Shown here one piece after another: positions 9,876-16,917 of a stretch of DNA of 64,000 nt. The notes beneath the pieces were generated by a model that did not search any database, was not told where the DNA came from, and was given only the letters and a program-made list of their open reading frames with translations. The translations under genes and the position numbers were made by a program. The DNA is taken from positions 585,501 through 649,500 of the forward strand of contig NZ_CP015348.1 in the NCBI RefSeq assembly GCF_002109325.1, in the 5' to 3' direction. This DNA is from Sporosarcina ureae. GTDB lineage: Bacteria > Bacillota > Bacilli > Bacillales_A > Planococcaceae. Each line of letters begins with the position of its first letter. Positions within the stretch are counted from its first letter, which is position 1.

Positions 9876-10028
9876 TTTCATTCCCCCTTTTACTTAATAG
9901 TACAAGTATACAAATAGAATCGTAATATTTCAAAATTTTATTTACTATTCACTATTATATTGTTCCGATATGTATAGTATGACGTGTTTTTGGCTTGGAA
10001 GTGAGTAAGGCTAAGTTGGGTACGTTAG

Positions 10029-10154
10029 GGGATTTGCGCTCTAGGCGGACGCGTTCGGGAGGGTGGACGGTGAACCACACCCCTCGCTTCGCTCGCCGGG
10101 TGTTTCACCTATCCCACTGATCCTCCCCGAGTCGCCGCCTGCCGCTCCAATCCC
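10029..10154 (-). repeat. Dispersed palindromic intergenic element, copy A
   Basis: About 126 bp of G+C-rich palindromic DNA, read on the minus strand. It has outer arms (GGATTgGAGCGGcAGGCGG type), the conserved GGCGACTC motif near one end, GATCAG after it, an inner GCGAGCGAAGCGAG core and GCGTCCGCCT near the other end. The same plan recurs at 49647-49776 and in the copy split by the insertion sequence. No reading frame is supported. Between here and 10304 I see nothing else of note. Confidence 0.75.
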
Positions 10155-10304
10155 TGCAATGTAAGCGGGTGATATCTTTTGTTGCACACTGAAGTTAGGA
10201 TTGTAATTATTTGAACTAGAACTGGAAATAAAAAAGTTTAAAACACAACAACCCATCACATACTAACGCCAATAAGTTATCAACATCCATCCACTATCAA
10301 AGTA

Positions 10305-10331
10305 GGATGGATGCGGAAGTTGGCGGCGACT
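10305..10331 (+). repeat. Left fragment of a palindromic element split by the IS (copy B, part 1)
   Basis: This 27-bp piece carries the outer arm GGATGGAtgcggAAGTTGGCGG and the conserved GGCGACT. Its partner arm and the rest of the element are 1.76 kb away at 12089-12196. Joining them at the CT gives a 133-bp element of normal layout. Confidence 0.75.
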
Positions 10332-10530
10332 CCCTCTTGAAAAGGTGATGATGACAAGGCTTGTCGCATTATTCTATTGACCCAAAAAGAATTTATATGA
10401 CTAGTAAAGAGAATCGTCTACCTGAAAGTACATACTTTTGTAGATACTGTAAGTAAAGGATAACGCTGCGCTACCAGTTACAGAAACTGTTAATTTAATA
10501 TGGCATGCACTATGGATCTCCAAGTATCTT

Positions 10531-10665
10531 ATGATGACGAACCCTCCCACATCTCTTAGCGTCATGCGCTGACATTCCTTCGTTCGGTCTATCATAAGTT
10601 GGAGGCCGGCGAGATGCTCCCGATGAGGCTCGAGGCCTAATGTACGCCGCTGGTGCCAGCTTCTC
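10531..10665 (-). ncRNA. Candidate bridge RNA (seekRNA) of the IS110 element
   Basis: The non-coding end downstream of the transposase folds into two stem-internal loop units. Unit 1: ATGATGACGAAC (10531-10542) pairs with GTTCGGTCTATCAT (10582-10595) around an inner AGCG/CGCT hairpin (10558-10570). Unit 2: AAGTTGG (10596-10602) pairs with CCAGCTT (10656-10662) around AGGCC..CGAG / CTCG..GGCCT. The unpaired parts match DNA at the element ends. In RNA sense, GCGGCG (from 10645-10650) equals the target left of the core and CATCGGGAG (10617-10625) is complementary to the target right of it. AGGAATG (10573-10579) equals the element end left of the core and AAGAG (10553-10557) is complementary to the other end. 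The RNA strand is inferred from the IS1111 convention; the exact RNA ends are unknown. Confidence 0.7.
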
Positions 10666-10698
10666 CGTGTCATGAATAGAAGTTTCAGAATGCCAACC

Positions 10699-11976
10699 TC
10701 ATGCTACTAATTGTAAACAGTGAAGGTCCGCAAGCATTTGCTCACCATCAAATTTCCGCTTTTTTGTACACATGGCATGAAGAACCTTTAGTAATTTGCT
10801 ACATAACACGACCATCGACTCCTTCTTACGAAGGGGATTTTGAGGTCGTTGCGTATAATACTGATGAAGCTTCATAAAGGCAGGGTTGTTTCTAAGGATT
10901 GGATGCATTGCTCTGAATAAAATAGCCCGTAATCGTCTTCGTCCTCGTTTTGATATCTTCTTCATTCCCTTATGTTTACCAGAGGAATTCTCATGTAACG
11001 TAAGTCCCGCTAATTTAATTAATTGGCGTGGACTTTCAAAGTCAGTAAAACTTCCAATCTCCGCTAAGAGACCGGAAATAGTTCTACGGGAAATTCCCGG
11101 AAATGAAGCGAGATATTCATAATCAGCCGTTTGGACAATTAAGGATTGTATTTCCTCTTCAATCATCGCAAGTTCTTCCTCGAGTAGACGGTATTGGCGA
11201 ATGAGACATTGTATCTCCCGTTTAGCTCCCCAAGGAGCCACGGTGATGCCAATGGATGTCTGAGCTACCTCAATGACTTTAGCTGCTATTTTAGGTCGCC
11301 TTTGCTTCATCTGACTCGCTTTCGCGCATTGATCCGCTAAATCAGCTGTTGTCATATTGACCAGCTCTGCAGGCAACGGGGTTGTCTCCAACACACCTAG
11401 AACCATGGCTCCAAAATCTGAGAATACCTCGAATAGCTCAGGGAAGTATTTATCTACCCATCGATGAATTCTGTTTTTCAGAATGGTGCGGTCGTCTATT
11501 AAAGTTTGCTCAAGCGTGAAACAGGAACGAATATTTGCTGCTTGATCCCGAAGAAGCTTCGGATATGAGAAACGACCATCTTTCATTAGCCGTGCGATCG
11601 TCAGAGCGTCTTTCTTATCGTTTTTGGTTTGCAGATTATCATCTAATTCCTTAACTTTCTTCACATGCATCGGATTGATAACGACCAGTGGTATACCGTA
11701 GTCCTCTAGGAAATATGCTGAATTCAACCAGTAATGTCCTGTAGGCTCCACGCCCACTATCACATGCGATTTATCGAATTCTTTCATACCCTCTAGTATT
11801 TCTTGATAGAACTGTTCAAACCCTTTACGCGTCTGTTTAACGAGAAATGCTTTTTTCAAAACACGTCCACGTTCATCGACAAAGGTTGCGTAATGATTAT
11901 GTTTAGCAATGTCGATACCTATCACTAATGTTTGTTCTGTGACTTGATTAATTTTAGTATTTTCTTTAGAATTCAT
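10699..11976 (-). CDS. IS110-family DEDD transposase / recombinase
   Basis: 425 residues. The N-terminal RuvC-like domain has the acidic set Asp22 (IGIDIAKH), Glu77 (VGVEPTGHYW), Asp120 and Asp123 (KNDKKDALTIARL). A coiled-coil linker follows, then the C-terminal Tnp_20 domain with FPGISRRT (helix-hairpin-helix, near residue 295) and the serine-bearing region LTLHENSSGKHKG that supplies the catalytic nucleophile in this family. The frame is intact with no frameshift, so the enzyme may be active. Start: AAGGAGG 7 nt before the ATG, but that site lies in one arm of an inverted repeat. IS110 enzymes are guided by an RNA encoded in the same element. Confidence 0.95.
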   Translation of the reverse strand: MNSKENTKINQVTEQTLVIGIDIAKHNHYATFVDERGRVLKKAFLVKQTRKGFEQFYQEILEGMKEFDKSHVIVGVEPTGHYWLNSAYFLEDYGIPLVVINPMHVKKVKELDDNLQTKNDKKDALTIARLMKDGRFSYPKLLRDQAANIRSCFTLEQTLIDDRTILKNRIHRWVDKYFPELFEVFSDFGAMVLGVLETTPLPAELVNMTTADLADQCAKASQMKQRRPKIAAKVIEVAQTSIGITVAPWGAKREIQCLIRQYRLLEEELAMIEEEIQSLIVQTADYEYLASFPGISRRTISGLLAEIGSFTDFESPRQLIKLAGLTLHENSSGKHKGMKKISKRGRRRLRAILFRAMHPILRNNPAFMKLHQYYTQRPQNPLRKKESMVVLCSKLLKVLHAMCTKKRKFDGEQMLADLHCLQLVA

Positions 11977-11985
11977 GTGAGTCCT

Positions 11986-12044
11986 CCTTGGTTATAATTA
12001 GGGGTCAAGCCGTCGACGCCTTGACACCCCGAATCATACCAAGG
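11986..12044 (-). promoter_or_regulatory. Inverted repeat covering the transposase ribosome binding site
   Basis: CCTTGGTTATAATTAGGGG (11986-12004) is an imperfect inverted copy of the sequence ending at 12044, with inner arms TCAAG/CTTGA and a GTCGAC-containing loop. In the transposase mRNA the 3' arm ends in AACCAAGG, which overlaps the AAGGAGG ribosome binding site. Folding would hide the start and limit translation from read-through transcripts. Confidence 0.65.
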
Positions 12045-12088
12045 GGACTTTTCTATTTCAATAGGGTTCCACTAACCAAACAGGAATG

Positions 12089-12196
12089 CTCCCGATGGAT
12101 CAGCTCGATCAGGTGAGACAACCAAAGGGAGCAAAGCGAACTGGTTGGCTCACCGCGAGCCCATGGGAAAGCGTCCGCCAACTGGAGCTTCCATCC
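12089..12196 (+). repeat. Right fragment of the split palindromic element (copy B, part 2)
   Basis: It continues with CCCGATGGATCAG, then inner arms (GGTGAG/CTCACC), the GCAAAGCGAA core and GGAAAGCGTCCGCC, and ends in the arm AGTTGGCGG/CCGCCAACT... CCATCC that matches 10305-10326. A short TTGAACTTGAACTTGAG stretch follows at 12234-12250, with a similar one after copy C. Confidence 0.75.
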
Positions 12197-12273
12197 CCAT
12201 ATACACACAAACTCACTTACTACTCTTAAAGCATTGAACTTGAACTTGAGCTTATGCTTAAATCTAAACCAAT

Positions 12274-12316
12274 CCAAAAAAAGAATGCCCCAGAAGCGTT
12301 GTGGCTTCTAGGACAT
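12274..12316 (-). terminator. Terminator of sspA
   Basis: On the minus strand AGAAGC and GCTTCT form a stem with a 6-nt loop, extended by TCC/GGG pairs and followed by a T run. Confidence 0.8.
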
Positions 12317-12331
12317 CCCATGTCTTACGAT

Positions 12332-12535
12332 TTACTTAGTATAACCGTTCATTTGTGACTGAGCCTGACGCACTAATCGCTTTGTAATTTCTCCGCCGAC
12401 GGATCCGTTGGCACGCGATGTTGAGTCTGGTCCAAGTTGTACTCCAAATTCAGAAGCAATCTCTTCCTTCATCTGGTTCAAAGCCTGTTGTACTCCTGGT
12501 ACTAGCAGTTGGTTCGAGTTGTTGTTGTTTGGCAT
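12332..12535 (-). CDS. sspA: Alpha/beta-type small acid-soluble spore protein
   Basis: 67 residues. These proteins coat and protect spore DNA against UV and heat and supply amino acids at germination. The germination protease site EIASEFG and the helix-forming [13 protein letters not shown] near the C-terminus are clear. The ATG at 12535 follows AAGGAGG by 9 nt; an in-frame GTG at 12544 is part of that site and is not used. The gene has a well-formed sigma-G type promoter and a terminator, so it is monocistronic and made in the forespore. The position next to thiI matches B. subtilis sspA. Confidence 0.93.
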   Translation of the reverse strand: MPNNNNSNQLLVPGVQQALNQMKEEIASEFGVQLGPDSTSRANGSVGGEITKRLVRQAQSQMNGYTK

Positions 12536-12557
12536 GTCGCTCACCTCCTTGTGACAT

Positions 12558-12586
12558 TAGAATGGTCACTTTTGAAAATATCATGC
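12558..12586 (-). promoter_or_regulatory. Sigma-G promoter of sspA
   Basis: On the minus strand the -35 box GCATG (12582-12586) and the -10 box CATTCTA (12558-12564) are 17 nt apart and fit the forespore sigma-G consensus. The -10 box lies 22 bp upstream of the sspA start codon. Confidence 0.75.
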
Positions 12587-12612
12587 AAGGAAGGTGATAG
12601 GTAATATTTTCT

Positions 12613-13815
12613 TTACAACAAGTCTTCGAAGTCGTCTTCCGTCTGCTGGCTTGGGATCGTTGTTACACGCTGGCTTGCGACTTCCGCCACCATGTCGTCG
12701 AACTTCTGGAAGCTTTCGTAGTACGCGACTTTTTCAACGCGCGGTTTCGTTTTATTGCTTGGTGGCGTGAATACAGTACAGCAATCGTCGTATGGACGGA
12801 TAGAAATATCGTATGTTCCGATTTTTTGAGCGATCTCAATAATGTCCAATTTATCCATTGCGATAAGTGGTCGTAGGACAGGTGTATTCGTTACTTCATT
12901 GATAGCGGTCAAACTCTCGAGTGTCTGACTTGCTACTTGTCCAAGACTGTCGCCTGTGATCAATCCAAGCGAATTCGTGTCTTGACGTACTTGATCCGCG
13001 ACTTTCATCATCATTCTTCTCGTAGTGGTCATCGACAAGTTGCTCGGTACTTGTTTCACAATCGCCTGCTGCAGGTCAGTGAAAGGAATGACGTGCAATC
13101 GAATGACTGCACCGAATTTCGCTAGTTGTCGGACGATGTCTTCTACTTTTTCTATTGCCAAATCACTTGTGAATGGAGGAGACGCAAAGTGAACTGCGTC
13201 GAAGGAGACGCCACGCTTCATCATCATATAGCCTGCTACCGGGCTGTCGATACCTCCTGACAATAACAATATAGAGTGACCATTCGAACCGACAGGCATA
13301 CCTCCTGCACCTTTGTAGGTGTGTGAAGAGATATATGCTGCTTCGTGTTGGATCTCTACGTACAATAATATTTCCGGCTTTTTCATTTGTACGATTAAAT
13401 CAGGGAACGTTTTCAATACATGTCCACCCAATACTTGTTGCAATTCCCCTGTATCAAGCGGGAATCGTTTGTCTACACGTTTGACGTCTACTTTAAAAGT
13501 CTTTCCCGTAGTTTCGTTCTTACCGAGTACCTTTAACGAAGTTTCTTTAATGACTTCTAATGTAGGTTCGCAAATTACAATTGGGCTGAATGATTGAATA
13601 CCGAAAATAGAAGGCAAAATTTCAACTGCACGATCCAACTCTTCAGGTTTTTCTGTGTAAATGAACATCCGATCACGCTCTGCGCGCATTGTGACTGTGC
13701 TTAAATCCGACAAAGCCGCTTTAATATTCGTTTTCAGTTTACGTATAAATTTACTCTTGTTTTTTCCTTTAAGTGACATTTCACCATATCTAATCAAAAT
13801 GGTATTCCAGTTCAT
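12613..13815 (-). CDS. thiI: tRNA 4-thiouridine synthase ThiI
   Basis: 400 residues. It adenylates U8 of tRNA and inserts sulfur to make s4U, a near-UV sensor. An N-terminal ferredoxin-like and THUMP domain (residues ~1-165) binds tRNA; the PP-loop SGGIDSP near residue 185 binds ATP. There is no C-terminal rhodanese domain, as in Bacillus, so sulfur must come directly from the cysteine desulfurase encoded just upstream, with which it overlaps by 4 bp. Confidence 0.95.
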   Translation of the reverse strand: MNWNTILIRYGEMSLKGKNKSKFIRKLKTNIKAALSDLSTVTMRAERDRMFIYTEKPEELDRAVEILPSIFGIQSFSPIVICEPTLEVIKETSLKVLGKNETTGKTFKVDVKRVDKRFPLDTGELQQVLGGHVLKTFPDLIVQMKKPEILLYVEIQHEAAYISSHTYKGAGGMPVGSNGHSILLLSGGIDSPVAGYMMMKRGVSFDAVHFASPPFTSDLAIEKVEDIVRQLAKFGAVIRLHVIPFTDLQQAIVKQVPSNLSMTTTRRMMMKVADQVRQDTNSLGLITGDSLGQVASQTLESLTAINEVTNTPVLRPLIAMDKLDIIEIAQKIGTYDISIRPYDDCCTVFTPPSNKTKPRVEKVAYYESFQKFDDMVAEVASQRVTTIPSQQTEDDFEDLL

Positions 13816-14945
13816 TTCCCCACTCCTTTTCTGATCAGTTCGATTAATTGACGAACCGCTACTTTTAATTGTTCGATTTCTTCTATTGTTTGATCTTTAC
13901 CTAAGCTAATTCTGATAACACCTTTTTCAAATTTCTGTGGCATGCCGACAGCTTCAATCACGTGACTTACATCGGAATTTTTGGATGAACATGCACTGGA
14001 AGTTGAAACGATCATGCCTTGCTGTTGCAAGAAATTAATCGCGATCTCTCCGGTAATCTGAGCAAATGCTACAGATAATATATAGGGTGCACTTGCATTC
14101 GGTGCCAATACCCTGCATTCGTCAAATTCCGAGAAAAACTCCACCAGCTCGTTTCGCCATTGTTGAAACTGTTGCAAATCCACTTCTTCCACTAGTAAAC
14201 GGACAGCTTTCGCAAGTGCTGCTGCATGCGGCACCGACACCGTTCCACTGCGCAACTTATGTTCTTGACCACCGCCAAACACAATCGGTTGTAGTTGAAT
14301 GTTTTTACGGTATGCTAGGAATCCACTATTTTTTATTCCGTACATCTTGTGAGCTGATAATGAAATCAGATCGGGGCCATCTGTAAAACCAGCAAATGAT
14401 AGCTTTCCGAAACTTTGCACACAATCTGAATGGAATTTCGCGCGTGGAAATGTATGAATGATTTTCGCACATTGCTCAATCGGCTGGATTGTGCCTATTT
14501 CATTGTTGACATGCATGATACTAACTAAAATTGTATCATCCTGCAACGTTTCTTTGAGTTCGTCCAATGAAATTCGTCCTTCTTGATCTACCGTTAAATA
14601 ATCGACAGTGAAGCCTTGCTTTTCCAAGTCTTGAAAAACACGTAACACGGAAGGATGTTCGATACTCGTTGTGATCAGATGACGTCCTTTGTGCTGATTC
14701 GCATATACATAACCTAGTATGGCAAGATTATTGGATTCTGTCCCGCCCGAAGTGAATATCCCTTCAGTCAGTTCAAGCCCTATCGCCGAGAGTACTTGAG
14801 TTCGCGCACGTTCCAGCAATTTCTCTGTACGTTTTCCTTCGGCATGAAGCGACGCTGGATTCGCGAAATAGGATACAGAAGCATCCATAAAGGTGCGAAG
14901 AACTCTCTCATCTGGTTTTGTTGTTGCGCTGTGATCGAAATACAT
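13812..14945 (-). CDS. nifZ: Cysteine desulfurase (NifZ-like partner of ThiI)
   Basis: 377 residues, class V aminotransferase fold. It takes sulfur from cysteine using PLP. The PLP lysine is in SAHKMYG (near residue 200), and the persulfide-carrying cysteine in STSSACSS (near residue 325). The ATGA overlap with thiI means translational coupling; in B. subtilis this desulfurase serves ThiI specifically. No iron-sulfur scaffold gene is nearby, which supports a dedicated tRNA thiolation role. Confidence 0.92.
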   Translation of the reverse strand: MYFDHSATTKPDERVLRTFMDASVSYFANPASLHAEGKRTEKLLERARTQVLSAIGLELTEGIFTSGGTESNNLAILGYVYANQHKGRHLITTSIEHPSVLRVFQDLEKQGFTVDYLTVDQEGRISLDELKETLQDDTILVSIMHVNNEIGTIQPIEQCAKIIHTFPRAKFHSDCVQSFGKLSFAGFTDGPDLISLSAHKMYGIKNSGFLAYRKNIQLQPIVFGGGQEHKLRSGTVSVPHAAALAKAVRLLVEEVDLQQFQQWRNELVEFFSEFDECRVLAPNASAPYILSVAFAQITGEIAINFLQQQGMIVSTSSACSSKNSDVSHVIEAVGMPQKFEKGVIRISLGKDQTIEEIEQLKVAVRQLIELIRKGVGK

Positions 14946-14980
14946 ATGTAAACCCTCTCTTTTCCTTGGGATTTAGCGAA

Positions 14981-15010
14981 ACAAAGCCACCGGAAAACCG
15001 GTGGCTTTGT
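14981..15010 (-). terminator. Hairpin between ezrA and nifZ
   Basis: A perfect 13-bp stem, ACAAAGCCACCGG with CCGGTGGCTTTGT and a 4-nt loop. The 3' T tract is weak, so it may stop transcription only partly or stabilise the mRNA end. Confidence 0.65.
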
Positions 15011-15020
15011 CGGAATATAG

Positions 15021-16712
15021 TTAGGCTTTGACCTGAATCATACCTTGAATTTTTTTCAAGGCTCCTGGTTCAACTTCTTCAACCGCGGTACCCGCTTCTT
15101 CCAATGCTCTTAAGTAGCGGCATTGCATGAAGGACTCTTCTGCTTTTAACAATTTATTGTGGACTTCAGGATGTGACGCACGGTAACGGTTACCGTATTG
15201 GATGATTCGTTCTACAAGCAATGCATTTTCAATCATGTCTTCAGCTTTCGCACAGACATCTGTGACGACGGCATCTGCTTTTTGAACATAGGATTCAACC
15301 AATGCCATATTAAGCGGCACTTCTTCTAAACTTTGTTTCACAATAAAAATTTGTTCATCAGCTTCTTCAAGTTGTACATTCATATCATCAGGAATTCCTG
15401 GGATATTGGCACGGTGTAAATTACGATCTGCAATTTGAAGTTGTTGTGCAAGTGTCACAATGCGAGAGCGTACAAGATTTTCGTCGATGCGAAGGTTTTT
15501 GATGCGGTTACTGAACTTAGAATGTGCTTCAGAGATTGCATCCAATTCTTCCACTAGCTCTTGCAACTCGATTTGTTGAGCTGAGTAAGCTAAGTTTTTC
15601 GCGTCCTGACGTTCGATGAATATTTCTATTCGTTTCGCCAGTGCGTTCAACTTTTGCAATGCCATTTGTGGAATAATAACCTCGTTTTCATTCAAACGAT
15701 AACTTTGCTGAACGAATTTCACTTCTTCAATCGTATCTGGAATTGCATATTGAAGCTCTTCAAACAGATCCAACATTTGATCCAAATGCTCATCTACGTA
15801 ATGACGGGAGCTAACTTCCTCTTCCAACACATCATAGAATGATTCGATTTCATCATGAATTTCATTCACTTCCGCTGCTACTTCTTCAACATCCAAACGC
15901 GCTAATAACTGTCGAAGATCCGCAATTTGTTGTTCGATTTTGTCGAAACGTGAAGGCATTTTCAGATGTCCTAGATAGTACTCCTGACCTTCCATTTCGA
16001 TGATCCCTTTTCGCATTTCTCGCAATGCTGCAGGTATTTTCGTCTGCAACTCATTAAGTAATGTAGGAATCTCATCAAGTAAAAACGAAAAGCGTTCTTC
16101 TTTTGCTCCTAACACAATAACTATTTCACGAGCTTGTAGGTAATTACCATTTTCGATAAGTGCGTCATACTCCTCAAATCTTGGATTAAAGGATTCCCAC
16201 TCTTTTTCTAAAGGCTCCACTGCCGGTCCGAATGCGTACTGATGAGCTAAGATCTTTTTGCGCGCTGCACGGTGATGTTCTTTTACCGTTTCTATTTCGA
16301 ACCGATTTCTTTCTTCACTACCAATCAGTTCGTTTAGTTCCTGCAAGATCGTTCGCATCTCTTTTTCACATTCATTCAAGATTTCGCGGATTTGTTTTTC
16401 TGTTTCCGTAGCTTTCTTAAAACGGAAACGATCTACTTGCCCTTCAGCATCCAGTAAAAGCAAATCTACGTTATGAAGACGATCATCGACTACTTCAGTC
16501 CAAGTGTTGCGCCATCTCTCGAACATTTCTTCTGTTTCGCCCGTCATATTCAACTGCTTTACCTTCGTCATTTCTTCGAATATTGGCTCGCTTTGAATTT
16601 GTAATTTTTCTTGTTCCATTTCACTGATTTCTTGTATATGCTTTCGCCTAGACAGAAATGCCATCACCGTTAAAACAATGATGATAACTAATGGAATGAT
16701 GATGTATATCAT
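15021..16712 (-). CDS. ezrA: Septation ring formation regulator EzrA
   Basis: 563 residues, as in Bacillus. One N-terminal membrane helix (residues ~2-19) is followed by a cytosolic, almost wholly alpha-helical body rich in Glu, Leu and Gln that forms spectrin-like coiled-coil repeats. EzrA binds FtsZ, blocks polar Z rings and helps recruit PBP1 to the septum. It sits upstream of nifZ-thiI as in B. subtilis (without braB between). Confidence 0.95.
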   Translation of the reverse strand: MIYIIIPLVIIIVLTVMAFLSRRKHIQEISEMEQEKLQIQSEPIFEEMTKVKQLNMTGETEEMFERWRNTWTEVVDDRLHNVDLLLLDAEGQVDRFRFKKATETEKQIREILNECEKEMRTILQELNELIGSEERNRFEIETVKEHHRAARKKILAHQYAFGPAVEPLEKEWESFNPRFEEYDALIENGNYLQAREIVIVLGAKEERFSFLLDEIPTLLNELQTKIPAALREMRKGIIEMEGQEYYLGHLKMPSRFDKIEQQIADLRQLLARLDVEEVAAEVNEIHDEIESFYDVLEEEVSSRHYVDEHLDQMLDLFEELQYAIPDTIEEVKFVQQSYRLNENEVIIPQMALQKLNALAKRIEIFIERQDAKNLAYSAQQIELQELVEELDAISEAHSKFSNRIKNLRIDENLVRSRIVTLAQQLQIADRNLHRANIPGIPDDMNVQLEEADEQIFIVKQSLEEVPLNMALVESYVQKADAVVTDVCAKAEDMIENALLVERIIQYGNRYRASHPEVHNKLLKAEESFMQCRYLRALEEAGTAVEEVEPGALKKIQGMIQVKA

Positions 16713-16917
16713 CTCGCTATGATCCCCCTATCCCACACTTCGCGCATAAAGTGACTACTTTAGATATTATAGTATATCGTAACATGTTTAAAGCATTTTC
16801 GTCTTCTATTCACATCTTTTTTAAAAAACAACGAACTTTTTATCACATCTTGGGAGAATTCAGGAAGGATCAACACATTTTTATGTTCTTTCTCTACAAA
16901 TTTTGCGTCTATTTTAT

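Larger units (their letters stand above)
10332..12090 (-). mobile_element. IS110-family insertion sequence (IS1111-like layout)
   Basis: About 1.76 kb holding one DEDD transposase (10699-11976, minus) and a ~365-bp non-coding segment downstream of it; the upstream non-coding end is only ~115 bp. A long downstream end is typical of the IS1111 group. The ends were placed by comparing the broken palindromic element with an intact copy: host sequence stops at CT (10330-10331) and resumes after CT (12089-12090), leaving a CT dinucleotide (CTCCC in total) on both sides, as expected for IS110 core dinucleotides. Short subterminal inverted repeats CTATTGA lie at 10374-10380 and 12058-12064. Confidence 0.82.

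Noticed and set aside
10401..10673. A 90-codon minus-strand frame downstream of the IS transposase
   Set aside because: It has no ribosome binding site and covers the paired stems of the candidate bridge RNA; its sequence is explained by RNA structure.
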